37,848 bases of DNA from Bacillota bacterium. Its GTDB lineage: Bacteria > Bacillota > Bacilli > Bacillales > Bacillaceae_J. The position numbers and the translations under genes were made by a program. Under the pieces are notes generated by a model. The model made no database searches. It saw nothing but the letters and a program-made list of their open reading frames with translations, and had not been told where the DNA came from. Each line of letters opens with the position of its first letter. Within the stretch, counting starts at the first letter, position 1. Positions 1-7,382 of the stretch are shown in pieces. Where the stretch lies: assembly GCA_023457235.1 (NCBI GenBank), contig JAEWMK010000222.1, forward strand, positions 1-37,848, read 5' to 3'.

Positions 1-1228
1 TATCATTGTCTATCAAGATTGCTCCAACCTCGACCGGCTCCATTACTTTAATGATTTCACCCGTATCAGGGTCTTTCACCTTTTCCTGTTTGTCATTCCC
101 GTAATATTGATAACTGTCTTTTATTTCTTGCATTTTATCGTATATATCTTTGTCAATTGTAGTGTAGATTCGATATCCATTTTGACGTAGATTTTTGTCT
201 GCTTTACTAGAATACTCGCTATATAAATTATTATCTTTTTTCAAGTCTTCTAGTGAATAGCCATCTTTTTCAGCTAATATTTCTAGCAAGATTTTCTTTG
301 CACGGTCTTCAATTTCGAATGTAAGGTATGGGTACTTATCGACGATATTTGGTTTCGATGGTATGAAGTTGCTTTTTATATCATAGGCTAATGCTTCTTT
401 ATATTCCTTCTCGGAAATATAGCCTGCTGTTAACATTCGATTTAAAACCGTTTTCATCCTATTTAAACCTGGTGTAATATCTTCTTTAATTTCACCTAAT
501 CTTGTAAAAGGTGTATAGCCGAAAGGGCTTTGCGGCAATCCTGCTATGTAGGCTGATTGAGCTAAATTTAAGTCCTTAGCGTTAACACCAAAAATGCCCT
601 GTGCTGCTGTTTGAATTCCGGCAATATTTCGACCCGATGAATTTCTACCAAATGGTACTACGTTCAAATAGGCTTCGAGAATTTCTTCTTTTTCAAAAAA
701 TTTCTCTAATCTTAGCGCTATCATAATCTCTTTTGCTTTTCGTTCGAAGGAAACTTCGTTTGTTAAAATTTGGTTTTTAATTAACTGCTGGGTAAGCGTA
801 CTACCACCAGTTTTAACAGAAGAGTTAGTGAATTCTTGGAAGATGGCACGTAAAATTGATTTTGGAACAATACCGGGATGCTCAAAAAAGTTCTCATCTT
901 CAGTAGCAATAACCGCATCAATGACATGCTGGGAAACTTCAGAAATCTTTGTTTCTTCGCGATCAAGATCAGAACGCAATTTGCCAAGATACTTATTGTC
1001 ACTAAAATAAAGCTCAGAGGTTTCTTCGTAATTATAGATATCTTTTTTCATACTATCATAGCTTCTGATTGGTTCATCTTTAACAAGTGAGGCAAAATAG
1101 CCGGCACCAACACCTCCGGCAAAGGAGAGTCCAATTAAACAGAAAGCTATGAATATAATCGTTAAATTCCACGAGACTTTTGTGAAAATCCTAGTAAATT
1201 TAAAAAGCTTGTCTTTATTTAAATTCAT
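1..1228 (-). CDS. Class A penicillin-binding protein (PBP1A family), 3' end missing
   Basis: Bifunctional peptidoglycan glycosyltransferase/transpeptidase, cut by the window edge; about 409 residues are visible and the frame stays open throughout. The start ATG at 1226-1228 is preceded by a strong GGGGGAG ribosome binding site. Residues 1-30 are a basic cytoplasmic tail, then one membrane anchor (about 15-40, ending in a Gly/Ala-rich segment). The glycosyltransferase (GT51) domain follows, with the catalytic-glutamate motif EDENFFEHPG and the GGSTLTQQL motif, then FERKAKEI and a long linker. The transpeptidase domain with SxxK, SxN and KTG lies outside the window. The gene is divergent from tyrS. 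Such proteins polymerise and cross-link the cell wall at the outer membrane face. Family assignment is secure; the exact paralogue (for example PbpG-like) cannot be set without the C-terminus. Confidence 0.9.
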   Translation of the reverse strand, partial: MNLNKDKLFKFTRIFTKVSWNLTIIFIAFCLIGLSFAGGVGAGYFASLVKDEPIRSYDSMKKDIYNYEETSELYFSDNKYLGKLRSDLDREETKISEVSQHVIDAVIATEDENFFEHPGIVPKSILRAIFQEFTNSSVKTGGSTLTQQLIKNQILTNEVSFERKAKEIMIALRLEKFFEKEEILEAYLNVVPFGRNSSGRNIAGIQTAAQGIFGVNAKDLNLAQSAYIAGLPQSPFGYTPFTRLGEIKEDITPGLNRMKTVLNRMLTAGYISEKEYKEALAYDIKSNFIPSKPNIVDKYPYLTFEIEDRAKKILLEILAEKDGYSLEDLKKDNNLYSEYSSKADKNLRQNGYRIYTTIDKDIYDKMQEIKDSYQYYGNDKQEKVKDPDTGEIIKVMEPVEVGAILIDND

Positions 1229-1324
1229 CCTAATATCTCCCCCTAAATCAGCAATATTATAGCATAAAGCGACATTCATTGATATAATAGTTCGATAATG
1301 GTAAATTTTATTTGACTTATTAGC

Positions 1325-1353
1325 TTGAAGTATGTTAGTTTTTAATGTATTAA
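1325..1353 (+). promoter_or_regulatory. Possible sigma-A promoter of tyrS
   Basis: TTGAAG at 1325-1330 and TATTAA at 1348-1353 are separated by 17 bases and lie about 30 bases upstream of the T-box leader, where the tyrS promoter should be. The match is moderate and the region is very AT-rich, so other pairings are possible. Confidence 0.4.
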
Positions 1354-1383
1354 AATTAACTTTATTAATTTTGCAGTGATAGG

Positions 1384-1640
1384 AATAAGTAGTGAATATC
1401 TCCCTGTTTTTAGAGAACTGACGGCTGGTGCAAGTCAGTACAAAGATATCCATGAATTACATCCTTGAGCATTTGCTTGGAAAAGAAAAGCATGCGAGTT
1501 TATTTACGTCTCTCGTTTTTTCTTAGTATAGGCAAACGGTATGGGCCGTTATCCAATGAAGTGGAAGACATTTAACGTTCTTCAAATAGGGTGGTACCGC
1601 GAAGCAATTCGTCCCTATTTGAGGGGCGTTTTTTATTTTT
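1384..1640 (+). promoter_or_regulatory. T-box leader of tyrS (tRNA-Tyr sensing)
   Basis: A T-box riboswitch that lets uncharged tRNA-Tyr switch on tyrS transcription. The highly conserved T-box sequence AGGGTGGTACCGCG is at 1588-1601. The terminator follows, with CGTCCCTATTTGAGGGGCG and a T run ending near 1640. The Stem I region around 1395-1450 has an apical hairpin CTGAC/GTCAG (1418-1422 with 1434-1438) enclosing the conserved GGCTGGTGCAA loop. A Tyr codon TAC directly follows this stem at 1439-1441 and is the best specifier candidate; a second TAC at 1458-1460 is the alternative. The tyrS ATG is about 30 bases beyond the terminator. Confidence 0.93.
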
Positions 1641-1669
1641 TATTTTTTAAATTTTAAGGAGGAAAAATT

Positions 1670-2926
1670 ATGGATTTATTAAAGGATTTAGAGTTCCGCG
1701 GTTTAATCAACCAAGTAACAGATTTAGAAGGACTGCAAAAAGAACTTGAAAAAGGGCCCATTACATTATATTGCGGCTTCGACCCAACAGCAGACAGCCT
1801 GCATATCGGTCATCTATTAACAGTATTAACATTACGCCGTTTCCAATTAGCAGGGAATAACCCAATCGCACTTGTTGGGGGAGCTACCGGCTTAATCGGT
1901 GACCCAAGTGGAAAAAAAGCAGAAAGAACATTAAATGAAACAGAAATAGTGGTGGAATGGAGTAACAGTATCAAACGACAGCTTTCACAATTCCTTGACT
2001 TTGAAGGCGAAAATAAAGCAAAGGTTGTAAACAACTATGATTGGACAGGAAATTTAGATGTCATTACGTTCCTTAGGGATGTAGGTAAAAACTTCGGTGT
2101 CAATTACATGCTTGCCAAAGATTCCGTTGAATCCCGCATCCAATCCGGTATTTCATTCACAGAATTCAGCTATATGATTTTACAATCCAATGACTTCTTA
2201 AATCTTTATAAAAATGAAAATTGCCGTTTGCAAATTGGTGGTAGTGACCAATGGGGCAATATTACGGCTGGGCTAGAATTAATTCGTAAATCAACAGATG
2301 AAGATGCCAAAGCTTACGGTTTTACAATTCCACTTGTAACAAAAGCAGATGGTACAAAGTTTGGTAAGAGCGAGGGCGGTGCAATTTGGCTTGATGCAGA
2401 AAAAACATCACCATATGAATTCTATCAATTCTTAATTAATACGGATGATAAAGACGTTGTAAAATTCTTGAAATATTTTACATTCCTATCACCGGAGGAA
2501 ATCGAAGTATTAGCTGCTGAGGTTGAAAAAGCACCTGAAAAACGCATAGCACAAAAGAGACTAGCAGAAGAAGTTACGAAGCTTGTTCATGGTGAAGAAG
2601 CATTACAACAAGCGATTCGCATTTCTGAAGCGTTATTTAGCGGTGACATTCAAAACCTGTCTGCTGCAGAAATTAAGCAAGGATTCAAAGATGTTCCATC
2701 CTATGAGTGTAAGCAGGATGAAATCAGCCTATTAGATTTATTGGTTGAAAGTAAAATTTGCCCATCAAAACGCCAAGCTAGAGAAGATGTTAGTAATGGT
2801 GCAATCTATATTAATGGAGAAAGAACAACTGATCTTGAACGAGTTGTTGCTGCTGAGGATCGTATTGAAGGACAATTTACGATCATTCGTAGAGGGAAGA
2901 AAAAATATTACTTAATTAAATACTAA
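1670..2926 (+). CDS. tyrS: Tyrosyl-tRNA synthetase
   Basis: Charges tRNA-Tyr with tyrosine in the cytoplasm; class I aminoacyl-tRNA synthetase. The 418-residue length is normal for the bacterial TyrS family. The ATP-binding HIGH motif is at residues 45-48 (after GFDPTADSL). The KMSKS-equivalent loop is KFGKS near residue 230. The QIGGSDQWGNI substrate-binding segment lies in between. An S4-like RNA-binding domain occupies about residues 350-418 (SKRQAREDVSNGAIYINGE). The ATG is preceded by AAGGAGG at ideal spacing. The T-box leader upstream places it under control of tRNA-Tyr charging, and it has its own terminator, so it is a single-gene unit. In B. subtilis rpsD is its neighbour; here about 15 kb of other DNA intervenes. 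Confidence 0.98.
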   Translation: MDLLKDLEFRGLINQVTDLEGLQKELEKGPITLYCGFDPTADSLHIGHLLTVLTLRRFQLAGNNPIALVGGATGLIGDPSGKKAERTLNETEIVVEWSNSIKRQLSQFLDFEGENKAKVVNNYDWTGNLDVITFLRDVGKNFGVNYMLAKDSVESRIQSGISFTEFSYMILQSNDFLNLYKNENCRLQIGGSDQWGNITAGLELIRKSTDEDAKAYGFTIPLVTKADGTKFGKSEGGAIWLDAEKTSPYEFYQFLINTDDKDVVKFLKYFTFLSPEEIEVLAAEVEKAPEKRIAQKRLAEEVTKLVHGEEALQQAIRISEALFSGDIQNLSAAEIKQGFKDVPSYECKQDEISLLDLLVESKICPSKRQAREDVSNGAIYINGERTTDLERVVAAEDRIEGQFTIIRRGKKKYYLIKY

Positions 2927-2945
2927 AACATAAACAAATGAACGA

Positions 2946-2990
2946 AAACAAGCAGAGGAAATATTTCTTATTCTTCTGCTTGTTTATTTA
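2946..2990 (+). terminator. Rho-independent terminator of tyrS
   Basis: Inverted repeat AAACAAGCAGAGGAA / TTCTTCTGCTTGTTT around a short loop, followed by TTTATT. It sits 20 bases after the tyrS stop. Confidence 0.85.
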
Positions 2991-3116
2991 TTGAATTACC
3001 TTTCTGTAGTGAAGAATAGAGGGAAATTGTGCAGCAACTGAGTTCTTATTCAAAATAAAACAATCTCGTGTAGGGAGTTGAAATCAGTAAATACGCTATA
3101 CCCCAATCAAAAGGAT

Positions 3117-3361
3117 TGAGGACAATACAGGTGGGGCAGGCACAATCTCTGTCCTCAAACGATACCTTTGAGGACAACATTGATGGGTGTCGCACTTGCC
3201 TTGTCCTCAAACGATACCTTTGAGGACAACACTGATGGATGTCGCTCTTGTCTTGTCCTCAAACAATGCTTTTGAGGACAACATTGATGGGTGTCGCTCT
3301 TGTCTTGTCCCCAAACGATGCTTTCGAGGACAACATTGATGGATGTTCACCGTTACTGTCC
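3117..3361 (+). repeat. 52-bp tandem repeat array with internal palindromes, about 4.7 units
   Basis: Units begin with TGAGGACAA at 3117, 3169, 3221, 3273 and 3325 (CGAGGACAA in the last), an exact 52-bp period. Each unit reads TTTGAGGACAA, then a variable GATGGGTGTCGC part, then TTGTCCTCAAA, then a 7-base link. The two arms are reverse complements, so every junction can fold as TTGTCCTCAAA-CGATACC-TTTGAGGACAA. The first unit is the most divergent in its centre and the last breaks off near 3361. It lies downstream of the tyrS terminator and is non-coding as far as I can see. Short reading frames across it are by-products of the repeat. Confidence 0.9.
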
Positions 3362-3664
3362 GAACTTTACTACGCAACAATCGCCTCCTATTGCGCCGCA
3401 CTATAATTTTGAATATAAACCATTATTAAATAATTTTTTATCATCAGGTGTCAGGTGGAGAATACACTATTCTACAAAGCAGAAATAAAATAAAAAACCC
3501 CAGAATCTTAATTACCAGCTTTGAACTATCTGACGAATAAATAAGTCCTAATCGTAAGCTAAACTATTAGAAATTGCTAAGCTTCCAACATTGCTTCCAT
3601 ATTTTCCTTATTGATAAATTTGTACACTACTCAAATGAAAGTGCCTTTCTGTGTGTTTTTCATG
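3362..3664. other. Intergenic stretch without a supported gene
   Basis: AT-rich sequence between the tandem array and the 3' end of the WYL-regulator pseudogene. I see no frame with a ribosome binding site, no clear terminator and no RNA gene. A weak inverted pair (TAAGCTAA / TTAGCTT-like, near 3557-3586) is present but imperfect. Confidence 0.5.
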
Positions 3665-4683
3665 TTACTTATTTTCCTCTTTGTTCCTTATCAACCCATC
3701 CTCTAAATACTCTAAAATAATATTACGTAATTTTTCTGGGCGTATTTCATCAATAGCTGTGATATACTGTAAAATCCAATATTTGATACTGTCAATGGAT
3801 GTTCTGATTTGCACTTCAAAGTATTGATCATTAATTGGCTTAATAACAACGTCTTTTCCAAAGAAATCTATCACCTGATCTAGCATTCTCATTTCACAGC
3901 GGAATTGTATCTTCTCAGGCTCTCCTCCGACATGAAGGCTTGATTTTTTGCATATTCATTCCAATCAATCGTTGTTGGTAGTGGTTCCCCTTTTAATTCC
4001 AATATTTCAACATTTCTAATTTTATCAACTCTTAGAAAACGATTATCAACAGTGTTTTCATATCTGCAAAATAAATAGTAATGATTAATTGCCCATATTA
4101 GCTTATAGGGGGTCACGATTTTCCAGCCATCATTTTCTGGTCGATTCGGAATGAGTTCTTTCTGTGTGTTGTATTTCAAATATTGAAACTTAACTTTTTT
4201 ATTGATACTAATTGCTTCTGCTAAAACTTCACTGCTAGTATACAACTGTGCTTTATAAGATTTGCTGTTTGTTGTTTTAAAATTTAATATATCACGATAT
4301 TTATCTGTCAAATCTTGATTATATAAAGTGCCAAGTTTATTAATTAAATCTTTGCTATGCGTTTTTCCAATAAAGCGTGAGGATGCGATTGCATCACATA
4401 GAAGCTTGATTTCACCTTCAGTAAAAGCAGGAATAATGTATTGGCCGGAAATTTGATTATTTTTTTCAACTATTTCAAGTTCGCAATCTAATAAATTCTG
4501 ATCGCTTAATTCCCTTAATTGACTTAAATGATTGTAAACCGTTTTTCTATTAGGCTCTTTATCTAAATTAAAATAACTTTTTAGATGACCGATAATTTGT
4601 GCAGCGTTCAATACATGATTAGGATTTGAAAATTTTTTTAGTACTAAATAAGTAGATAAAAGTGTAATTCCGCTTTTTTTCAT
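3665..4683 (-). pseudogene. WYL-domain transcriptional regulator broken by a frameshift
   Basis: Two minus-strand frames together make one typical DeoR/YafY-like WYL regulator of about 339 residues. The first (4683-3889, 264 codons) has an N-terminal DNA-binding region, including a segment NRKTVYNHLSQLREL, then the WYL core with WAINHYYLFCRYEN and FLRVDKIRNVEIL. It ends in an out-of-family tail (EESLRRYNSAVK). Reading the other frame through the same bases gives GGEPEKIQFRCEMRMLDQV, which runs straight into the second frame (3892-3665, DQVIDFFGKDVVIKP...). That is the usual WYL C-terminal extension (WCX). The frame change sits near 3925-3932, and one missing base would explain it. The ATGA overlap at 3889-3892 imitates translational coupling but is probably accidental. 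WYL proteins sense ligands or nucleic acids and often regulate defence or stress genes. A sequencing error is possible. Confidence 0.75.
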
Positions 4684-4780
4684 TTTATTCTCCTTGTTAG
4701 TTGGTGTCCGAATAATTGGTCACCATGTTTGTTATCATTTAATTAACAGCAAAACAAAAATAACAATAGAGGAGGTTAGT

Positions 4781-4967
4781 ATGTTGGCTATAACTAATGA
4801 ATATTATAACTTATTTGATTTGCAGGAGGTAATAGAGTCAAAAAGGTTTCTGGAATTTATACATCCCTCCCCAGAAACTTGCTACCTTATTGGATTATAT
4901 AAAGGATATTGGAGAAAAATGTGAAGTTCTATTAAATCAACTTGTAATGCGCAATTATTTAACATAA
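4781..4967 (+). pseudogene. Small unknown gene, probably frameshifted
   Basis: An ATG at 4781 has a good AGGAGG ribosome binding site and opens a frame starting MLAITNEYYNLFDLQEVIES, stopping at 4924. Near 4865-4873 (CCCTCCCCAG) the more protein-like sequence moves to another frame, which reads PQKLATLLDYIKDIGEKCEV and ends at 4967. Together they would give a protein of about 61 residues with a helical C-terminal half. I do not recognise the family. It is divergent from the WYL regulator and 100 bases away. It could instead be an intact 47-codon gene; confidence in either reading is low. Confidence 0.35.
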
Positions 4968-5106
4968 TGGGATTTGAACAAGGTATCATTGTTGTCAAAA
5001 ATAATTGAGCAATCAAAAACAATCGAAATGGTGAATTCATAATTATAAGTGACTATTTTCAGTTTTTCACCGATGAAATATCAACCGAAGTATTTAAGGA
5101 TCCACA

Positions 5107-5256
5107 ATGGAGCGTTTTTATATTGCTGATCTACATTTCGGACATGAAAATGTTATTCGGTTGAGTGAGCGACCATTTGAAACAATCGAAGAAATGGATC
5201 AAACACTTATTAATAATTGGAATAATGCGGTTGGGGATGATGATGAAATTTATTGA
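5107..5256 (+). pseudogene. Truncated calcineurin-like metallophosphoesterase (N-terminal remnant)
   Basis: A 49-codon frame begins ERFYIADLHFGHENVIRLSE and ends DDDEIY followed by TGA. It carries the first metal-binding block of the metallophosphoesterase family (D-x-H in ADLHFGHENV) and the typical RPFETIEEMDQTLINNWN helix. The intact family continues with a GDF/GDxxH block directly after EIY-like residues, but here the frame stops and the leucine-rich-repeat gene starts 19 bases later. More than two thirds of the enzyme is missing, so this is a remnant left by a deletion. I see no convincing gene between 4968 and 5106. Confidence 0.75.
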
Positions 5257-5274
5257 ACATGGGGTGAGTTACGA

Positions 5275-6201
5275 ATGGATATTATTGAGTTTAAGGATAA
5301 GGGTTTTGAAAAAGTGGTAAGGAATTTTTTGAATATCAAAAGAGGGAAGGTAAGGAAAAAGGATATTGCTTCAATTGTGGGCTTGATTGTGTCAAATCAA
5401 CCAGTTACATCAGAGTTTGCAGTATCCATACCTTGGTATTCATATTCCTCAGCATTTAATATGAGTTACCCAAGGTTTATGTTTGATGTTAATGAATCAT
5501 GCAATGGTCAATGGCAGTACGATTTACAACATTTTTCACAGCTTAGAACAATTCACATTTATGTTCCAACGAAAGAACTCACCTTTTTAAGAAACTTTTC
5601 TCAATTAAAAGAATTATATGTTGTCGGCAGTGAGAATAAGGACTGGACATTTATTGAAACTTTAGCAAACCTTGAATACTTGTATGTAAGGAAATGTTCT
5701 TTTTTGGATTTAACACCAATTCGTGATCTTTGCGTGAAACAAATTAAGCAATATGAAACCGAAAAAGAAAAGTTAGAATTGGGCCGTATTGATATATTTT
5801 TTTCAGGGCTATCACATCTTAGTTTAATAGATTGCGATATAAAGGATATAACACCGCTAGCAGATTGTAGTTTTATAGATGATTTGAATCTTTCCCATAA
5901 TCAAATTAGTGATATTAGCCCATTGCGAGGGATTTCTTGGCTTTATTATTTAACTTTGAGGTATAACCAAATCACAAATATTGAACCGCTAATGGGATTA
6001 AAAGATATTTATTTGATTAACCTTCGCCATAATCAAATTTCGAACATTGATGTTTTTACTACTTTAGAGCGTGGCAATCTATCTCGTTTATTTTTAGGAG
6101 ATAATCCAATCACCGATTTCTCTCCAATTCAAAATATTAGACTCGTGGCCCATGATATAGAGAAGTATGATAGATACGCCAGTAAAAGAAGAAAAAAATG
6201 A
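5275..6201 (+). CDS. Cytoplasmic leucine-rich-repeat protein
   Basis: A 308-residue protein with no signal peptide, membrane segment or sortase motif, so it should be cytoplasmic. The C-terminal half (about residues 175-295) holds internalin-type 22-residue leucine-rich repeats: LNLSHNQISDISPL, LTLRYNQITNIEPL, INLRHNQISNIDVF and LFLGDNPITDFSPI, with more degenerate copies before them (LKELYVVGSENK, LEYLYVRKCSFLDL). Residues 1-75 form an unrecognised N-terminal region with a basic patch (KRGKVRKKD). The tail is also basic (ASKRRKK). The ATG at 5275 has GGGGTGAG upstream. LRR domains bind proteins; the partner is unknown. It follows a truncated phosphoesterase and lies among small unknown genes, a pattern common in immunity and effector islands, but no function can be assigned. 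Confidence 0.85.
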   Translation: MDIIEFKDKGFEKVVRNFLNIKRGKVRKKDIASIVGLIVSNQPVTSEFAVSIPWYSYSSAFNMSYPRFMFDVNESCNGQWQYDLQHFSQLRTIHIYVPTKELTFLRNFSQLKELYVVGSENKDWTFIETLANLEYLYVRKCSFLDLTPIRDLCVKQIKQYETEKEKLELGRIDIFFSGLSHLSLIDCDIKDITPLADCSFIDDLNLSHNQISDISPLRGISWLYYLTLRYNQITNIEPLMGLKDIYLINLRHNQISNIDVFTTLERGNLSRLFLGDNPITDFSPIQNIRLVAHDIEKYDRYASKRRKK

Positions 6202-6264
6202 TTCAATAACTATGATTATTAAAGGAATTGCTGAAAACAATCTTTTGAGAGGTGTGAATGATAT

Positions 6265-6555
6265 TTGAGCTTAAACCCGATTATAGCCGAAGGTATCTTA
6301 ACTCGAGATGAAAAAGGAAGGTTGAAAGTAAACGGGGTTGATATAGGAAATTTTAAAGAAATTGAGATTTACTTCTTTAATGAAGAAACTCAACAGGGTA
6401 ATTGGGAAATTTGCTCCATTAATGACCAATATGAGGATGAGTCAACCGAGAGGATACCATACATCGTTCATCCGTTTTGGTCAGCTTCCGAATTAACATT
6501 AACCGAAGATGATCAAGGCAACTTTAGAGGATATCGAGCAAGATTAAGAAAATAA
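6265..6555 (+). CDS. Small protein, possibly DUF5348-like
   Basis: 96 residues starting at a TTG codon; GAGAGGTG lies about 11 bases upstream and no in-frame ATG fits better. The pattern GILTRDEKGRLKVNGVDI ... EIEIYF ... GNWE ... FRGYRARLRK resembles, from memory, the short DUF5348 family, which has an N-terminal beta hairpin and a terminal basic strand. The protein is acidic in the middle and has no membrane segment. It follows the LRR gene by 63 bases in the same direction and may be co-transcribed. Function unknown. Confidence 0.6.
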   Translation: MSLNPIIAEGILTRDEKGRLKVNGVDIGNFKEIEIYFFNEETQQGNWEICSINDQYEDESTERIPYIVHPFWSASELTLTEDDQGNFRGYRARLRK

Positions 6556-6947
6556 GCCTCTTCTTCGATCCAGGATTCTGCCGGCAAGATGAGGTCATTA
6601 TACCCTAAGATATTTATCGAAAAAATTATCCGCTTGACCCTTTCAGTGAAAAAAATAATTGTCGGTTGGTATACCTGAACGAGCCTTTGCTCTAGCTTTT
6701 TGGAGCAACAGCGAAGAGAAGGTATGTCAATCGACTATTCTCATACTGGGTTGGGAGCAATCGCTCATGAGTGTTTTTATTGAAAAACAGTACGATAATA
6801 TTACAGATTCATACATGGTCACACGGCTTTTGTAAAAAGGGGTATTACAATAAATGGTGTGAAAGGGTTTCATTTGTAAGTAAATAGGATTACTATTAGA
6901 AATATAAAAAAGACGTATTTTTATGAATCTAGAGGGAGAAATCGAAA
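6556..6947. other. Gene-poor gap with a nested inverted repeat
   Basis: No supported gene. A 58-codon open stretch (6659-6835, TTG start, no ribosome binding site, containing RAFALAFWSNSEE) could be a relic but lacks starts and support. The notable structure is an imperfect hairpin at 6661-6735: GTCGGTTGGTATACCT pairs with AGGTATGTCAATCGAC, and inside it TGCTC pairs with GAGCA. There is no T run after it, so it is not a standard terminator. Confidence 0.5.
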
Positions 6948-7286
6948 ATGGGAAGATATTGCGTTGTTGATCATTATTTGAACGAGATTAAAGAGTACGA
7001 TGATTTAAGTTCTATTAATCTATTAAAGGTCGTAAAGCAAAAGGTCTATGATAGTGATTGTGAAGGAAATGAAAAAGTGGAAAAAAGTATTTTACTAAGC
7101 GATGGAACGGAAATTACACAGTATGGCAATGGATTTGAAATTTTAACAGATAAAAACTGCGTTGTTTATGCACCTGTTTATGATTGTAGTCGATGTGAAG
7201 TAGAGGAGTATAGCATGTATGAGGAAGAAGATTTAATCGGCTATGCCAATATGGAATATGATTATCGGGATTATATAGATTTTTAG
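6948..7286 (+). CDS. Small acidic protein of unknown function
   Basis: 112 residues, start ATG with AGAGGGAG upstream. Strongly acidic and tyrosine-rich, especially at the C-terminus (EEYSMYEEEDLIGYANMEYDYRDYIDF). It has five cysteines, including a C-SR-C pair near residue 85. No signal peptide or membrane segment. I do not recognise a family. Size, acidity and its place in an island of LRR, J-domain and WG-repeat genes would fit an immunity or antitoxin-type protein, but that is inference from context only. Confidence 0.7.
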   Translation: MGRYCVVDHYLNEIKEYDDLSSINLLKVVKQKVYDSDCEGNEKVEKSILLSDGTEITQYGNGFEILTDKNCVVYAPVYDCSRCEVEEYSMYEEEDLIGYANMEYDYRDYIDF

Positions 7287-7382
7287 GCAAGACACAAGCA
7301 GAAACTACGAAAGAAATTGATTATAATCCCTTGACAAATCTGATTTGGGCGAAAAGAAGTTAGTGTGATTGGAGGATCTGTA

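Noticed and set aside
3117..3361. CRISPR array
   Set aside because: The whole 52-bp unit repeats, including the part that would be spacer, and no cas gene is present.
3207..3488. Short genes over the tandem array (64 and 65 codons)
   Set aside because: They only read through the 52-bp repeats, lack ribosome binding sites and have Arg/Cys-rich nonsense-like products.
3665..4683. Two separate coupled genes with an ATGA overlap
   Set aside because: The second frame is the usual C-terminal part of the first protein family, so a frameshift explains it better.
4694..4780. Longer start for the small gene at 4781
   Set aside because: The upstream ATG has no ribosome binding site, whereas AGGAGG stands right before 4781.
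6659..6835. 58-codon gene in the 6.6-6.9 kb gap
   Set aside because: TTG start without a ribosome binding site, and the frame runs through the inverted repeat.
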